From Flavobacterium plurextorum (GTDB taxonomy: Bacteria; Bacteroidota; Bacteroidia; Flavobacteriales; Flavobacteriaceae): 59,416 bases of DNA. Below, piece by piece: positions 45,521 to 53,609 of the stretch. How positions within the stretch are numbered: position 1 is the first letter of the stretch; the number at the start of each line of letters is the position of its first letter. The stretch spans positions 1 through 59,416 of the forward strand of contig NZ_MUHD01000010.1 in assembly GCF_002217395.1 (NCBI RefSeq). Direction: 5' to 3'. A model generated the notes under the pieces. The model was not told the origin of the DNA and ran no database searches. It saw only the letters and a list, made by a program, of their open reading frames with translations. Position numbers and translations under genes: made by a program.

Positions 45521-45759
45521 TACAAATTGTTTTTGATAAGTTCAACTTCAATTTCACGAGCAGTTTCAACACGTATCGCTACGTGCGAACCATTTATATC
45601 TAAATATAAAGGATCTCCAAAAGGAGCAATTTGAAGCAATTCGACTAAGCTGCCCGGCAAACAACCCATCTCTAATAATTTTAAAGGAATCAAATCGATA
45701 TCAAAATCTTTGATAATGGCTTTATCGCCTTTTTTCAGGGTATGGATTGTATTTTGCAA
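45520..45759 (-). CDS. feoA: Ferrous iron transport protein FeoA
   Basis: The 79-residue SH3-like product (TLKKGDKAIIKDFDIDLIPLKLLEMGCLPG...VAIRVETAREIEV) has the FeoA fold and is expected to regulate FeoB GTPase or transport. The start is TTG at 45759: TAA lies in frame 3 codons upstream and no ATG occurs before residue 31, which is too late for the fold. Translation of feoB is coupled (1-base overlap). The promoter and a direct repeat lie right upstream. Confidence 0.9.
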   Translation of the reverse strand: MQNTIHTLKKGDKAIIKDFDIDLIPLKLLEMGCLPGSLVELLQIAPFGDPLYLDINGSHVAIRVETAREIEVELIKNNL

Positions 45760-45764
45760 GCTTA

Positions 45765-45784
45765 TTTAGATTGAGTTTAGATTG
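45765..45784. repeat. Direct repeat over the feoA start-site region
   Basis: TTTAGATTG occurs twice (45765-45773 and 45776-45784), 11 bases apart, in the likely transcription start region of feoA. The 11-base spacing puts both copies on one DNA face, as for a protein operator. It is not the usual palindromic Fur box. Confidence 0.45.
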
Positions 45785-45813
45785 CAAAAATAGGCAATAA
45801 TTCTTTATTTCAA
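45785..45813 (-). promoter_or_regulatory. Promoter of the feo operon
   Basis: On the minus strand TTG (45813-45811) is followed after 18 bases by TATTTTTG (45792-45785). An inverted repeat GCATTTA/TAAATGC (45815-45837) sits just upstream of the TTG and could bind a regulator. Confidence 0.6.
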
Positions 45814-45880
45814 GGCATTTAACAGTTTTCTAAATGCTAAATGTTTCTAAAAATTTGGTTTAGTAATTTTGTTGCTTATT

Positions 45881-45908
45881 TTGTTTTTAAAGAAATATGC
45901 TACATTTG
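45881..45908 (+). promoter_or_regulatory. Promoter facing the small secreted-protein cluster
   Basis: TTG (45881-45883) and TACATTTG (45901-45908) are 17 bases apart. It would drive transcription through the degraded lipoprotein into the gene at 46256. Confidence 0.55.
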
Positions 45909-45947
45909 GTTTAAAACAATACTAAAAACTTAAATAATTAGGAATAA

Positions 45948-46210
45948 AATTTTTATAAGTTAACATTTACTTGTTTCCTTGTCTCATCTTTAGTTAGTTC
46001 ATGTTCTATGGAGGATTTAAAGAATGAAAACAATGAAAATAGTAGTAGAGTAAATCAAGCTGAAGAAGACTTTAATAACAATGAAGTTTAAAATAAAGTA
46101 TAATATATATATCTGACGCACCAGATTGGAAGAATGCAAGCTTTAAAAATGACTCAATACTAATATCTGTAATATTTGATAGTCCTTCTATCTATGGAGG
46201 ATATGAATAA
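45948..46210 (+). pseudogene. Degraded lipoprotein remnant
   Basis: A frame without any start codon from 45948 reads ...TFTCFLVSSLVSSCSMEDLKN, a typical lipoprotein signal with lipobox SSC, then an Asn/Glu-rich stretch, and stops at 46089-46091. In another frame 46112-46210 reads SDAPDWKNASFKNDSILISV to SIYGGYE and then a stop, like the C-terminal end of a protein. The word TCTATGGAGGA occurs at 46005 and again at 46191. I read this as a broken gene with lost start and frameshift or deletion. Confidence 0.5.
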
Positions 46211-46255
46211 TTGGCGTAAAGAAACCAATTAGAAACATCTTGAAAAAATAAAACG

Positions 46256-46843
46256 ATGAAACAATTAAACAAATTATTTCTAATCATTTCTTTCTTTACT
46301 TTATCGTGTGTCAGTGCACAAGATATAGAAAATTATGAGCCTATCAATGTGTTTTTAGAAACTCAGAAAATTGATAAGAGCAAAAAACACATACTGCAAG
46401 CTAATAAGGCTTTAAATAGAGAAGCTTTAAGGATTTTTAATGGAGGCAATGGACCTGATCATATTATAGATCCAAAGAATTATATAGATCATACAGATAG
46501 TTTATTTGTAGAAAAACATTGGAAAAAAATGTATGAAGAATACGCGCATGATACCATAAAAAGATACTGGAAAAAAGAAGATTTTCCTGAATATAATTTT
46601 ATACTTGAAAATGACGCAGGGGCATTTAAATACGATTTTATGATTAAGTATATGAATACTGGATTGCAATATGAAGCTATAGTGATTTCGGAACCCATGT
46701 ATTACATGAATAGAAAATATATTATGTTTTTTTATGGTGAAGCATCTGCCGCGGGTGGTGGAAAATATTCTACTGTCATTATGGAAAAACAAAAGGAAAA
46801 ATGGGTTGTTGTCAGGGTAATAGGAGATTATGCTTTTTATTAA
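46256..46843 (+). CDS. Secreted protein of unknown function
   Basis: The 195-residue product has a signal peptide (MKQLNKLFLIISFFTLSCVSAQ). The cysteine could mark a lipobox-like LSC, but the cut after VSAQ is more likely. The mature part is rich in Lys, Asp and aromatic residues and ends KEKWVVVRVIGDYAFY. No family was recognised. A decayed second copy lies 100 bases downstream and a degraded lipoprotein upstream, so it is part of a duplicating and decaying cluster. Confidence 0.75.
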   Translation: MKQLNKLFLIISFFTLSCVSAQDIENYEPINVFLETQKIDKSKKHILQANKALNREALRIFNGGNGPDHIIDPKNYIDHTDSLFVEKHWKKMYEEYAHDTIKRYWKKEDFPEYNFILENDAGAFKYDFMIKYMNTGLQYEAIVISEPMYYMNRKYIMFFYGEASAAGGGKYSTVIMEKQKEKWVVVRVIGDYAFY

Positions 46844-46866
46844 TTATATCAGATAATTTTCTAAAA

Positions 46867-46898
46867 CCTGCTCAAGTATATAACGAACAGGATTTTTT
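46867..46898 (+). terminator. Weak terminator after the 46256 gene
   Basis: CCTGCTC pairs with GAACAGG (one mismatch) around an 11-base loop, followed by TTTTTT. Confidence 0.45.
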
Positions 46899-46945
46899 AT
46901 AAAGAAGTTAATGTGTTAAAGGAAGCCCTTTGTTAAAATTTATAT

Positions 46946-47195
46946 ATGAAACAATTAAATAAATTATTCGTAATCATTTTTTTATTTTCTTTATCGTGTG
47001 TCAGTGCACAAGATATAGAAAGATTATAAAAAAGTATTGTAACCCGTTGGGTGTATTCATAAAATTCAATTTAACACATAGAAACATAGATTTTATTTAT
47101 GAAGAAGGATACAAAAAGAAACGTATTCCTTTCACATAACCAGCTAAGGTAAATGGACAGTTCTCGGAGAGATTAGAGATGGCATTTATTGTTGA
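46946..47195 (+). pseudogene. Truncated copy of the neighbouring secreted protein
   Basis: ATG at 46946 opens MKQLNKLFVIIFLFSLSCVS, nearly the same signal peptide as the intact gene at 46256, then stops after 27 codons (47027-47029). Further on, 47148-47195 reads GKWTVLGEIRDGIYC and stop, which resembles the end of the intact protein (KWVVVRVIGDYAFY). The middle is missing or shifted. It is a decayed duplicate, not a functional gene. Confidence 0.75.
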
Positions 47196-47230
47196 TTAAG
47201 TTTTTTAAGATAAAGAACTTTTTAAATTTA

Positions 47231-47277
47231 AAAAAAGACGTTAAGAATTTAAACTAATATTCTTAACGTCTTTTCTA
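47231..47277. terminator. Bidirectional terminator after the SCO gene
   Basis: AAGACGTTAAGAAT (47235-47248) pairs perfectly with ATTCTTAACGTCTT (47259-47272), a 14-bp stem with a 10-base loop. A-rich DNA precedes it and a T-rich stretch follows, so it works in either direction. Confidence 0.85.
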
Positions 47278-47303
47278 TTTTATCGTCTAATAAACGTTCA
47301 GTT

Positions 47304-47969
47304 TTACTCCTTACACAAGAAATCGATGTCTTCCAACAGACGTTTAATTTCTTCTTTGTTCGTTCCGTCATAAAAACCGCGAACACGTCTTTTTTGATCA
47401 ACCAAAACAAAATTTTCGGTATGAACCATATCGTACAATTGATCAGGTCGACCTAATTTTACCGCCAAATACGATTTTCTCGCCATCGTATAGATTTCTT
47501 TTTTGTCGCCCGTAACCAAATTCCATTTACTGTCTACAACGCCATGTTTTACTGCATAAGCTTTCAAAACAGGAATGCTGTCCACTTCTGGAAAAACAGT
47601 GTGCGAAAGCAGCATTACTTTTGGATTGTTTAAAACGGCTTTTTGCACCTCTTCAAGATTCGTTGTCATTTTTGGACAAATAGAACCGCAGGTTGTAAAG
47701 AAAAAATCTGCAACATAAATTTTTCCCTCGTAGTTTTTTTGAGTAATCGTGTCTCCATTTTGATTTACAAACGAAAAATCAGCAATTGTATGGTATTTAC
47801 TTTTGTATTGAACAGTGCTGTCAACTAATTCTGGATTAACATCAGCAGGATTAAAAATAGGCAGCGTTTTTTGTGGTTTTAAAGCCGAATAAAATAAAGA
47901 TATAGTGACAACCGAAAAGACAATTAATACAATAAAGAATTTGCGGTATTTGTATAGAAGCGATTTCAT
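47304..47969 (-). CDS. SCO1/SenC-type copper chaperone or thiol protein
   Basis: The 221-residue product has an N-terminal membrane anchor (FFIVLIVFSVVTISLFYSAL) and a thioredoxin-like SCO domain. The CxxxC copper motif (CGSIC, about residues 91-95) and the distal histidine in YDMVHTENFVLVD are visible. SCO proteins help insert copper in cytochrome oxidase subunit II or reduce its cysteines. I chose ATG 47969 over an in-frame TTG at 47987, since the ATG is followed directly by the basic-hydrophobic anchor MKSLLYKYRKFF. The promoter fits this start. Confidence 0.9.
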   Translation of the reverse strand: MKSLLYKYRKFFIVLIVFSVVTISLFYSALKPQKTLPIFNPADVNPELVDSTVQYKSKYHTIADFSFVNQNGDTITQKNYEGKIYVADFFFTTCGSICPKMTTNLEEVQKAVLNNPKVMLLSHTVFPEVDSIPVLKAYAVKHGVVDSKWNLVTGDKKEIYTMARKSYLAVKLGRPDQLYDMVHTENFVLVDQKRRVRGFYDGTNKEEIKRLLEDIDFLCKE

Positions 47970-47984
47970 AAAAACAATTTGGCG

Positions 47985-48018
47985 CAAAAATACGAAAAGA
48001 GCACTTTAAAAGGCACAA
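47985..48018 (-). promoter_or_regulatory. Promoter of the SCO gene
   Basis: On the minus strand TTG (48018-48016) is followed after 23 bases by TATTTTTG (47992-47985), 16 bases before the ATG at 47969. Confidence 0.5.
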
Positions 48019-48263
48019 TTATAACGCTTTTTAACAGCTTTGATTTTTTAATCTTGTAAAGGTGCAGTGCTTTTTGTTTTATGTGGATTTTACAGATTTA
48101 AGTAAATTTTAGAACAAAGGCACACACTGCTGAAACCTGCTTTTATAGAAATTGTACACGGTTTAAATCTTAAAAAGCAGAAATGGCGGAGGTTATACTT
48201 TTTACTAAAAAACCGCCGCAAATTATTGCTTTGATTTTAACACAAAATTCCAAATATTAACAA
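48019..48263. other. Intergenic region between the SCO gene and M13 peptidase
   Basis: This divergent gap contains no supported gene. It has AT-rich DNA with a GC-rich pair of words (GGCGG at 48186-48190, CCGCC at 48213-48217) that could form a weak stem. I see nothing else. Confidence 0.5.
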
Positions 48264-48271
48264 TATTTTTG
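48264..48271 (+). promoter_or_regulatory. Minus-7 box of the first M13 peptidase
   Basis: TATTTTTG matches TANNTTTG, 26 bases before the ATG at 48298. No TTG at the preferred distance. Confidence 0.45.
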
Positions 48272-48297
48272 TATTAACACAAAAATCACACTCGAAA

Positions 48298-50358
48298 ATG
48301 AACAAACAATTTACAAAACCCTTATTTTGTGTTTTTTCTGTAATGTTTTCATTAACTGCAGTAAAAGCTCAAAATACAGCTCCAAAAGAGCCCGGTATTA
48401 ATGTTTCCTACATGAATACCAAAGTTAGTCCAGGTGAGGACTTTTTTCAATATGTAAACGGAACTTGGTTAAGCAAAACCGAAATCCCAAGCGATCGTAC
48501 AACTTGGGGAAGTTTCAATGAATTGATAAAAAAAACAGACAAAGATGCAATGTCTATTTTAAAAGAAGCATCAAAAAACCCTAAGTACAAATCAGATACT
48601 GATCAAGGAAAAGCAGTAAATTTATTTGCAACTGTTCTAGATACTGTGGGCAGAAACAAACAAGGAATTGCACCTTTGCAAACCTATTTGAAAAAAATTG
48701 ATGCAATTAAAAATGTTGCGGATCTTCAAAAATACTTAACTGAAGTAGAACAAGAAGGAGCTGCTGGTTTTTTTGGAACTTATGTTGGTGCTGACGAAAA
48801 AAACAGTTCTAAAAATTCGGTATACCTTGGAGTAAACCAATTGGGATTGCCAGATAAAGATTATTATATTTCAGAAGATAAAGATTCTAAAGAAAAGCGT
48901 GCAAAATACCTATTGCATGTTGCAAAGATGATGCAGTTTATTGGCGAATCTCCTGAAAAATCAAAACAAAGCGCTTCAGCTATTTTAGCTTTAGAAACTG
49001 AATTGTCAAAACCAAGATTGAATCGTGTTGAAAGCAGAGACAGCCGTTTACAATATAATCCAATGACAATTGCGGAACTTCAAAAGTTAACACCAGCTAT
49101 AAAATGGGAAGCTTATTTTACTGGAATAGGTTTAGCAAAGCTGGATACAGTTATAGTTATGGAGCCTAAATACATGAAAGCACTTCAAACTGTTTTTACA
49201 GCTAACAAAGTAGCACAATGGAAAGAGTATTTAAAATGGGATTTAATCCATACTTATGCAACGAAATTATCAACAAATGTTGAAACTGCTAATTTCGATT
49301 TCTACAGCAAAACTTTAAGAGGTGCAATAAAACAATTGCCGCGTGAAGAAAAAGCGTTGCAAATTGTAAATAACGATATTGGTGAAGCACTTGGTAAATT
49401 GTACGTTGAGAAAGTTTTTCCAGCTGAAGCTAAAACTAAAGCTTTAGATATGATTCAAAATGTAATTACTGCATACCAAAATCGTATCAATAACTTAACT
49501 TGGATGTCTGCGCCGACAAAAGTAAAAGCAATCGAAAAATTAAATAAAATTACCATTAAAGTAGGTTATCCTGATAAATGGAAAGATTATTCAGCGCTTG
49601 AAATTAAAAGTATTGCAGATGGCGGAAGTTATTTTGAGAATTCACGCAATATAGCAAAATGGAATTTCAAAAAAGGAATTGAAAAATTGAAAAAACCAGT
49701 TGATAAAACAGAGTGGGGAATGTCACCGCAAACAGTAAATGCGTATTACAATCCATCATACAACGAAATTGTTTTCCCAGCAGCAATTTTACAACCTCCA
49801 TTTTACAATTATCAAGCTGATGAAGCTGTAAATTATGGTGGAATTGGAGCTGTAATCGGACATGAAATTTCACATGGTTTTGATGATTCTGGAGCACGTT
49901 ACAATGCCGAAGGAAATCTTGTAGACTGGTGGACGCCTGAAGATTTAAAGCAATTTACTGCACTTGGAGATAAATTAGCAGATCAATACAGCGCTTTAGA
50001 ACCTTTACCGGGAATTAAAGTAGATGGTAAATTTACGTTAGGTGAAAACATTGGAGATTTAGGTGGAATAAATGCGGCTTATGATGGATTACAGCTGTAT
50101 TTAAAGAAACACGGAAATCCAGGTTTAATTGACGGATTTACACCAGAACAGAGATTCTTTATTTCTTGGGCAACAGTTTGGAGAACAAAATCAAGAGATG
50201 AAGCCATAAAAAATCAAGTAAAAACTGATCCGCATTCTCCAGGAATGTACAGAGCTTATGTTCCAATTCAAAATATGGATGCTTTTTACAACGCTTTTGG
50301 AATTAAAAGCGGCGATAAAATGTTTGTAAGTCCAGATAAAAGAGTAAAAATTTGGTAA
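48298..50358 (+). CDS. M13 family metalloendopeptidase, copy 1
   Basis: The 686-residue product is a secreted neprilysin/PepO-type zinc endopeptidase. It has a signal peptide (cut near VKAQ), and the N-terminal DFFQYVNGTWL motif of the M13_N domain. The zinc motif HEISH starts at H522, with the third ligand in GENIGDLGG and the late RAYVPIQNMDAFYNAFG motif and ending KRVKIW. It probably degrades peptides in the periplasm. The next gene is a paralogue of the same length, and each copy ends in an almost identical terminator, so this is a tandem duplication. Confidence 0.95.
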   Translation: MNKQFTKPLFCVFSVMFSLTAVKAQNTAPKEPGINVSYMNTKVSPGEDFFQYVNGTWLSKTEIPSDRTTWGSFNELIKKTDKDAMSILKEASKNPKYKSDTDQGKAVNLFATVLDTVGRNKQGIAPLQTYLKKIDAIKNVADLQKYLTEVEQEGAAGFFGTYVGADEKNSSKNSVYLGVNQLGLPDKDYYISEDKDSKEKRAKYLLHVAKMMQFIGESPEKSKQSASAILALETELSKPRLNRVESRDSRLQYNPMTIAELQKLTPAIKWEAYFTGIGLAKLDTVIVMEPKYMKALQTVFTANKVAQWKEYLKWDLIHTYATKLSTNVETANFDFYSKTLRGAIKQLPREEKALQIVNNDIGEALGKLYVEKVFPAEAKTKALDMIQNVITAYQNRINNLTWMSAPTKVKAIEKLNKITIKVGYPDKWKDYSALEIKSIADGGSYFENSRNIAKWNFKKGIEKLKKPVDKTEWGMSPQTVNAYYNPSYNEIVFPAAILQPPFYNYQADEAVNYGGIGAVIGHEISHGFDDSGARYNAEGNLVDWWTPEDLKQFTALGDKLADQYSALEPLPGIKVDGKFTLGENIGDLGGINAAYDGLQLYLKKHGNPGLIDGFTPEQRFFISWATVWRTKSRDEAIKNQVKTDPHSPGMYRAYVPIQNMDAFYNAFGIKSGDKMFVSPDKRVKIW

Positions 50359-50374
50359 CATAATTCCAAATCAT

Positions 50375-50405
50375 AAAAAACGGCGCTGAATCAGCGCCGT
50401 TTTTG
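50375..50405 (+). terminator. Terminator of M13 copy 1
   Basis: AACGGCGCTGA pairs perfectly with TCAGCGCCGTT around a single-base tip, followed by TTTTGTTT. The same hairpin ends copy 2. Confidence 0.9.
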
Positions 50406-50533
50406 TTTGTATAAAGTGTAAAATCATGATTTTCATTTGTCCATTTTATTGAATCTGTTAGGTTTAATTAGAGAATGGCACCCATCAAATTAATTATTTG
50501 ATGTATTTTATACATAGTTTAGAATAATTGCAA

Positions 50534-50541
50534 TATGTTTG
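50534..50541 (+). promoter_or_regulatory. Minus-7 box of the second M13 peptidase
   Basis: TATGTTTG matches TANNTTTG, 27 bases before the ATG at 50569. Copy 2 therefore probably has its own promoter behind the copy 1 terminator. Confidence 0.45.
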
Positions 50542-50568
50542 TATATATACTAAAAACCATAAATAAAA

Positions 50569-52629
50569 ATGATTAAACAACTAAGAAAACCTATGTTTTG
50601 TGTTGTTTCTGCAATGATTACAATTACTGCAGTTCAGGCACAAGACGCCAAAAAGAAAGAACCGGGAATCAATCTTTCTAATATGGACACGAAAGTGAGC
50701 CCAAAAAATGATTTTTTTCGTTACGTAAATGGAGCTTGGCTGGACAAAACAGAAATTCCAAGTGATAGAAATTCATGGGGAAGTTTTAACGAATTGCGTC
50801 AGAAGACTGATAATGATGCGCTTGCTATTTTAAAAGAAGCATCAAAAGATCCTAAATACAAATCAAATACAGATCAAGGTAAAGCAATTGCTTTGTTTAA
50901 CACGATTATGGATACGGTTGGTCGTAATAAAAATGGAATTACGCCTCTTCAGCCTGTTTTGAAGAAAATCGATGCTATTAAAAACGTTACCGATCTTCAG
51001 AATTTCTTTATCGAAATGCAGCCGCAAGGTGGTATTGGTTTTTTTGGAGTATATGTTGGAGCAGATGCTAAAAACAGTAACAAAAACACCGTTAACTTAG
51101 GACCAGGAGGTTTAGGATTATCTGATAAAGATTACTACAATTCAGACGATAAAGATTCAAAAGAAAAACGTGAAAAATACGAAGTACACGTTGCGAGAAT
51201 GTTACAGTATATTGGAGAATCTCCTGCAAAAGCTAAAGAAAGTGCAAAACAAATTTTAGCTTTAGAAATTGAACTTTCTGCTCCAAGATTAGACCGTGTT
51301 GAAAGAAGAGACCGCAGAAAACAATACAATCCAACTGCGATTGCTGATTTAAAGAAAAATACACCTTCTATTCAATGGGAGAAATATTTCACTGGAATCG
51401 GAATGACGAAATTGGATTCAGTAAACGTAGCACAGCCACGTTATATGATTGCTTTAGAAAAAACATTTTCGGAAAAAAAAGTAGAAGCATGGAAAGAATA
51501 TTTGAAATGGTCTTTATTGAACAGAAATGCTTCAACGTTGACTACAGATATTGAAAAAGCGAATTTTGATTTCTACGGAAAAACCCTTACAGGAGCGTTG
51601 AAACAACGTCCTCGTGAAGAAATGGCATTGCAGGTAATTAACGGTGCTACCGGAGAAGCTTTAGGAAAATTGTATGTAGAAAAATTATTTCCTGCTGAAG
51701 CAAAAGACAAAGCAAAGAACATGATTGCTAATGTAATGTTAGCTTACGAAAACAGAATCAACGCATTGCCTTGGATGTCTGCGCCAACAAAGACAAAAGC
51801 AATTGAAAAACTAAAGAGACTTACCATTAAAATTGGATATCCTGATAAATGGAAAGATTATTCTAAACTAGAACTTAAAAACGTTAACGAAGGCGGAACT
51901 TATTTTGATAACATGAAAAACATATCAAAATGGTCTTATGCAGAAAGTTTAGCGAAATTGGGTAAACCAGTTGATAAAACAGAGTGGGGAATGTCACCTC
52001 AAACGGTTAATGCTTATTTCAATCCATCGTATAACGAAATTGTATTCCCAGCGGCAATCTTACAACCGCCTTTCTATAATTACCAAGCTGATGAAGCGGT
52101 TAATTACGGTGGAATTGGTGCTGTTATCGGTCATGAAATTTCTCATGGTTTTGATGATTCTGGAGCACGTTATAATGCAGATGGAAATCTTGTTGACTGG
52201 TGGACACCAGAAGATCTAAAACAATTTACAGCTCTAGGAACTGCTTTAGCAGATCAATACAGCGCTTTAGAGCCTTTACCTGGAATTCACGTAGATGGTA
52301 AATTTACTTTAGGGGAAAACATTGGAGATTTAGGCGGAATCAATGCTGCTTATGACGGGTTGCAATTGTATTTGAAAGCAAACGGAAATCCTGGTTTAAT
52401 TGACGGATTTACGCCAGAACAACGTTTCTTTATTTCTTGGGCTACCGTTTGGAGAACAAAATCTAGAGATGAAGCAATTAAGAGTCAGGTTAAAACTGAT
52501 CCGCATTCTCCTGGAATGTACAGAGCAGTTGTGCCAATTCAGAACGTAGATGCTTTTTATCAAGCTTTTGATATTAAAAAAGGAGATAAAATGTATATTG
52601 ATCCTGCTAAGAGAGTTAAAATCTGGTAA
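50569..52629 (+). CDS. M13 family metalloendopeptidase, copy 2
   Basis: The 686-residue paralogue has exactly the length of copy 1. The signal peptide ends near VQAQ. Zinc motif HEISH is again at H522 and GENIGDLGG follows. The C-terminal third is almost identical to copy 1, while the N-terminal third differs more (for example DFFRYVNGAWL against DFFQYVNGTWL). Both catalytic sites look intact, so both are probably active. Differences concentrated away from the zinc site suggest different substrates, or one-sided homogenisation by gene conversion. Confidence 0.95.
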   Translation: MIKQLRKPMFCVVSAMITITAVQAQDAKKKEPGINLSNMDTKVSPKNDFFRYVNGAWLDKTEIPSDRNSWGSFNELRQKTDNDALAILKEASKDPKYKSNTDQGKAIALFNTIMDTVGRNKNGITPLQPVLKKIDAIKNVTDLQNFFIEMQPQGGIGFFGVYVGADAKNSNKNTVNLGPGGLGLSDKDYYNSDDKDSKEKREKYEVHVARMLQYIGESPAKAKESAKQILALEIELSAPRLDRVERRDRRKQYNPTAIADLKKNTPSIQWEKYFTGIGMTKLDSVNVAQPRYMIALEKTFSEKKVEAWKEYLKWSLLNRNASTLTTDIEKANFDFYGKTLTGALKQRPREEMALQVINGATGEALGKLYVEKLFPAEAKDKAKNMIANVMLAYENRINALPWMSAPTKTKAIEKLKRLTIKIGYPDKWKDYSKLELKNVNEGGTYFDNMKNISKWSYAESLAKLGKPVDKTEWGMSPQTVNAYFNPSYNEIVFPAAILQPPFYNYQADEAVNYGGIGAVIGHEISHGFDDSGARYNADGNLVDWWTPEDLKQFTALGTALADQYSALEPLPGIHVDGKFTLGENIGDLGGINAAYDGLQLYLKANGNPGLIDGFTPEQRFFISWATVWRTKSRDEAIKSQVKTDPHSPGMYRAVVPIQNVDAFYQAFDIKKGDKMYIDPAKRVKIW

Positions 52630-52642
52630 GAATAAAATCCAT

Positions 52643-52678
52643 AAAAAAACGGCGCTGATTCAGCGCCGTTTTTGTTTT
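52643..52678. terminator. Terminator of M13 copy 2, shared with the convergent gene
   Basis: AACGGCGCTGA pairs with TCAGCGCCGTT around a tip T, flanked by A-rich and T-rich runs. It differs by one base from the copy 1 hairpin. A convergent gene ends at 52685, so it can serve both. Confidence 0.9.
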
Positions 52679-52684
52679 TATGTC

Positions 52685-53134
52685 TTATCGAATTGCGATG
52701 TAAATATCAACTTCTGCATTTTTTGGGTCTTGGACTTTTTCTCCATAAACTTCAAAATCTGCTGTAAAAATACGATCTAGATCTGAATTCCAAATCTCCA
52801 GCCATTTATTATAAACAATACCTTCGGTCAAATTTCCTTCGGCAATAATTTTTTCATAATCAGCTGCTTCAACTGTTTTACCAACCATATTTTCAGGTAC
52901 GAAATCTAAACTTTCAACTTTACAGCCTAAAATAGTCGTGTAAGGTTTGGTGTGATCTTTTTCATAATCGGTATAAATACAAAAAATCTCTTCTGAAATT
53001 TTACCTGGAATTTTTTGCTGAATTCCTTCTGTCATAAATTTGTTCCAAAGAGCAGGAATATCCTGAGCTGATTGACCATTTTCGTTTGTGGTTCTTACCG
53101 AAATACCAATAATATCGAATTTCTGAATTTTCAT
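52685..53134 (-). CDS. GyrI-like/effector-binding domain protein
   Basis: The 149-residue product matches the AraC effector-binding (GyrI-like) fold: MKIQKFDIIGISVRTTN, IPALWNKFMTEGIQQKIPG, CIYTDYEKDHTKPYTTILGC, and an end in DIYIAIR. There is no DNA-binding domain, so it is a stand-alone ligand-binding protein. Such proteins in Bacteroidota have unknown ligands; small hydrophobic or toxic molecules are suggested by the family. It is convergent with the M13 peptidases and not linked to them. Confidence 0.82.
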   Translation of the reverse strand: MKIQKFDIIGISVRTTNENGQSAQDIPALWNKFMTEGIQQKIPGKISEEIFCIYTDYEKDHTKPYTTILGCKVESLDFVPENMVGKTVEAADYEKIIAEGNLTEGIVYNKWLEIWNSDLDRIFTADFEVYGEKVQDPKNAEVDIYIAIR

Positions 53135-53206
53135 TTTACTTCATTTTTGTTGAATTGTAAATTTAAAATGAGGTAGTGACAACTGTATGTCAACAGGAAC
53201 ATAAAA

Positions 53207-53608
53207 CTATTTTAATTGACTGTAGATATACGTTTCAATAGCCTTTAATTCTTCATCAGACATTGCCTGCGTTATCGGAATATTAGTTTTCATAACTGCA
53301 AATTGACTTGGATCAACAATTGGTTCCGCTTTTCCTTTTAAGAATGTAACGATATCAGCATTTTTATCTTTGTAAATCTGCGCTATTTCTTTAATGCTTG
53401 GTCCAATTACTTTTTGATCAACTTGATGACAAGAAGTACAGTTTCCTCTTCCTTCAAAAATTTCTTTTCCTAAAGCTTCCGGTGTTTTGGCTTCTGCAGA
53501 TTCTCCTTCAGTATACGTTTCAGTTGGATTATGATCTGGGTTTTCGGCCGCTTCTTTTTTGCATGAAGCAAATGCTAAAACAGCAGATAAGAATAATACT
53601 TTTTTCAT
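53207..53608 (-). CDS. Lipoprotein cytochrome c
   Basis: The 133-residue product has a lipobox (LAFASC), an acidic linker and a single class I cytochrome c domain. The heme motif CTSCH lies near residue 56-60 and a methionine ligand candidate in the FAVMKTNIPITQAM stretch. It is likely an electron carrier anchored in the outer leaf of the envelope. It begins directly downstream of hemB (1 base between stop and start), so heme synthesis and this c-type cytochrome are co-transcribed. Confidence 0.9.
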   Translation of the reverse strand: MKKVLFLSAVLAFASCKKEAAENPDHNPTETYTEGESAEAKTPEALGKEIFEGRGNCTSCHQVDQKVIGPSIKEIAQIYKDKNADIVTFLKGKAEPIVDPSQFAVMKTNIPITQAMSDEELKAIETYIYSQLK

Positions 53609-53609
53609 G

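Noticed and set aside
48019..48263. Possible small RNA in the SCO-M13 gap
   Set aside because: Only a weak GGCGG/CCGCC stem with a long loop; no promoter-terminator pair for an RNA was visible.
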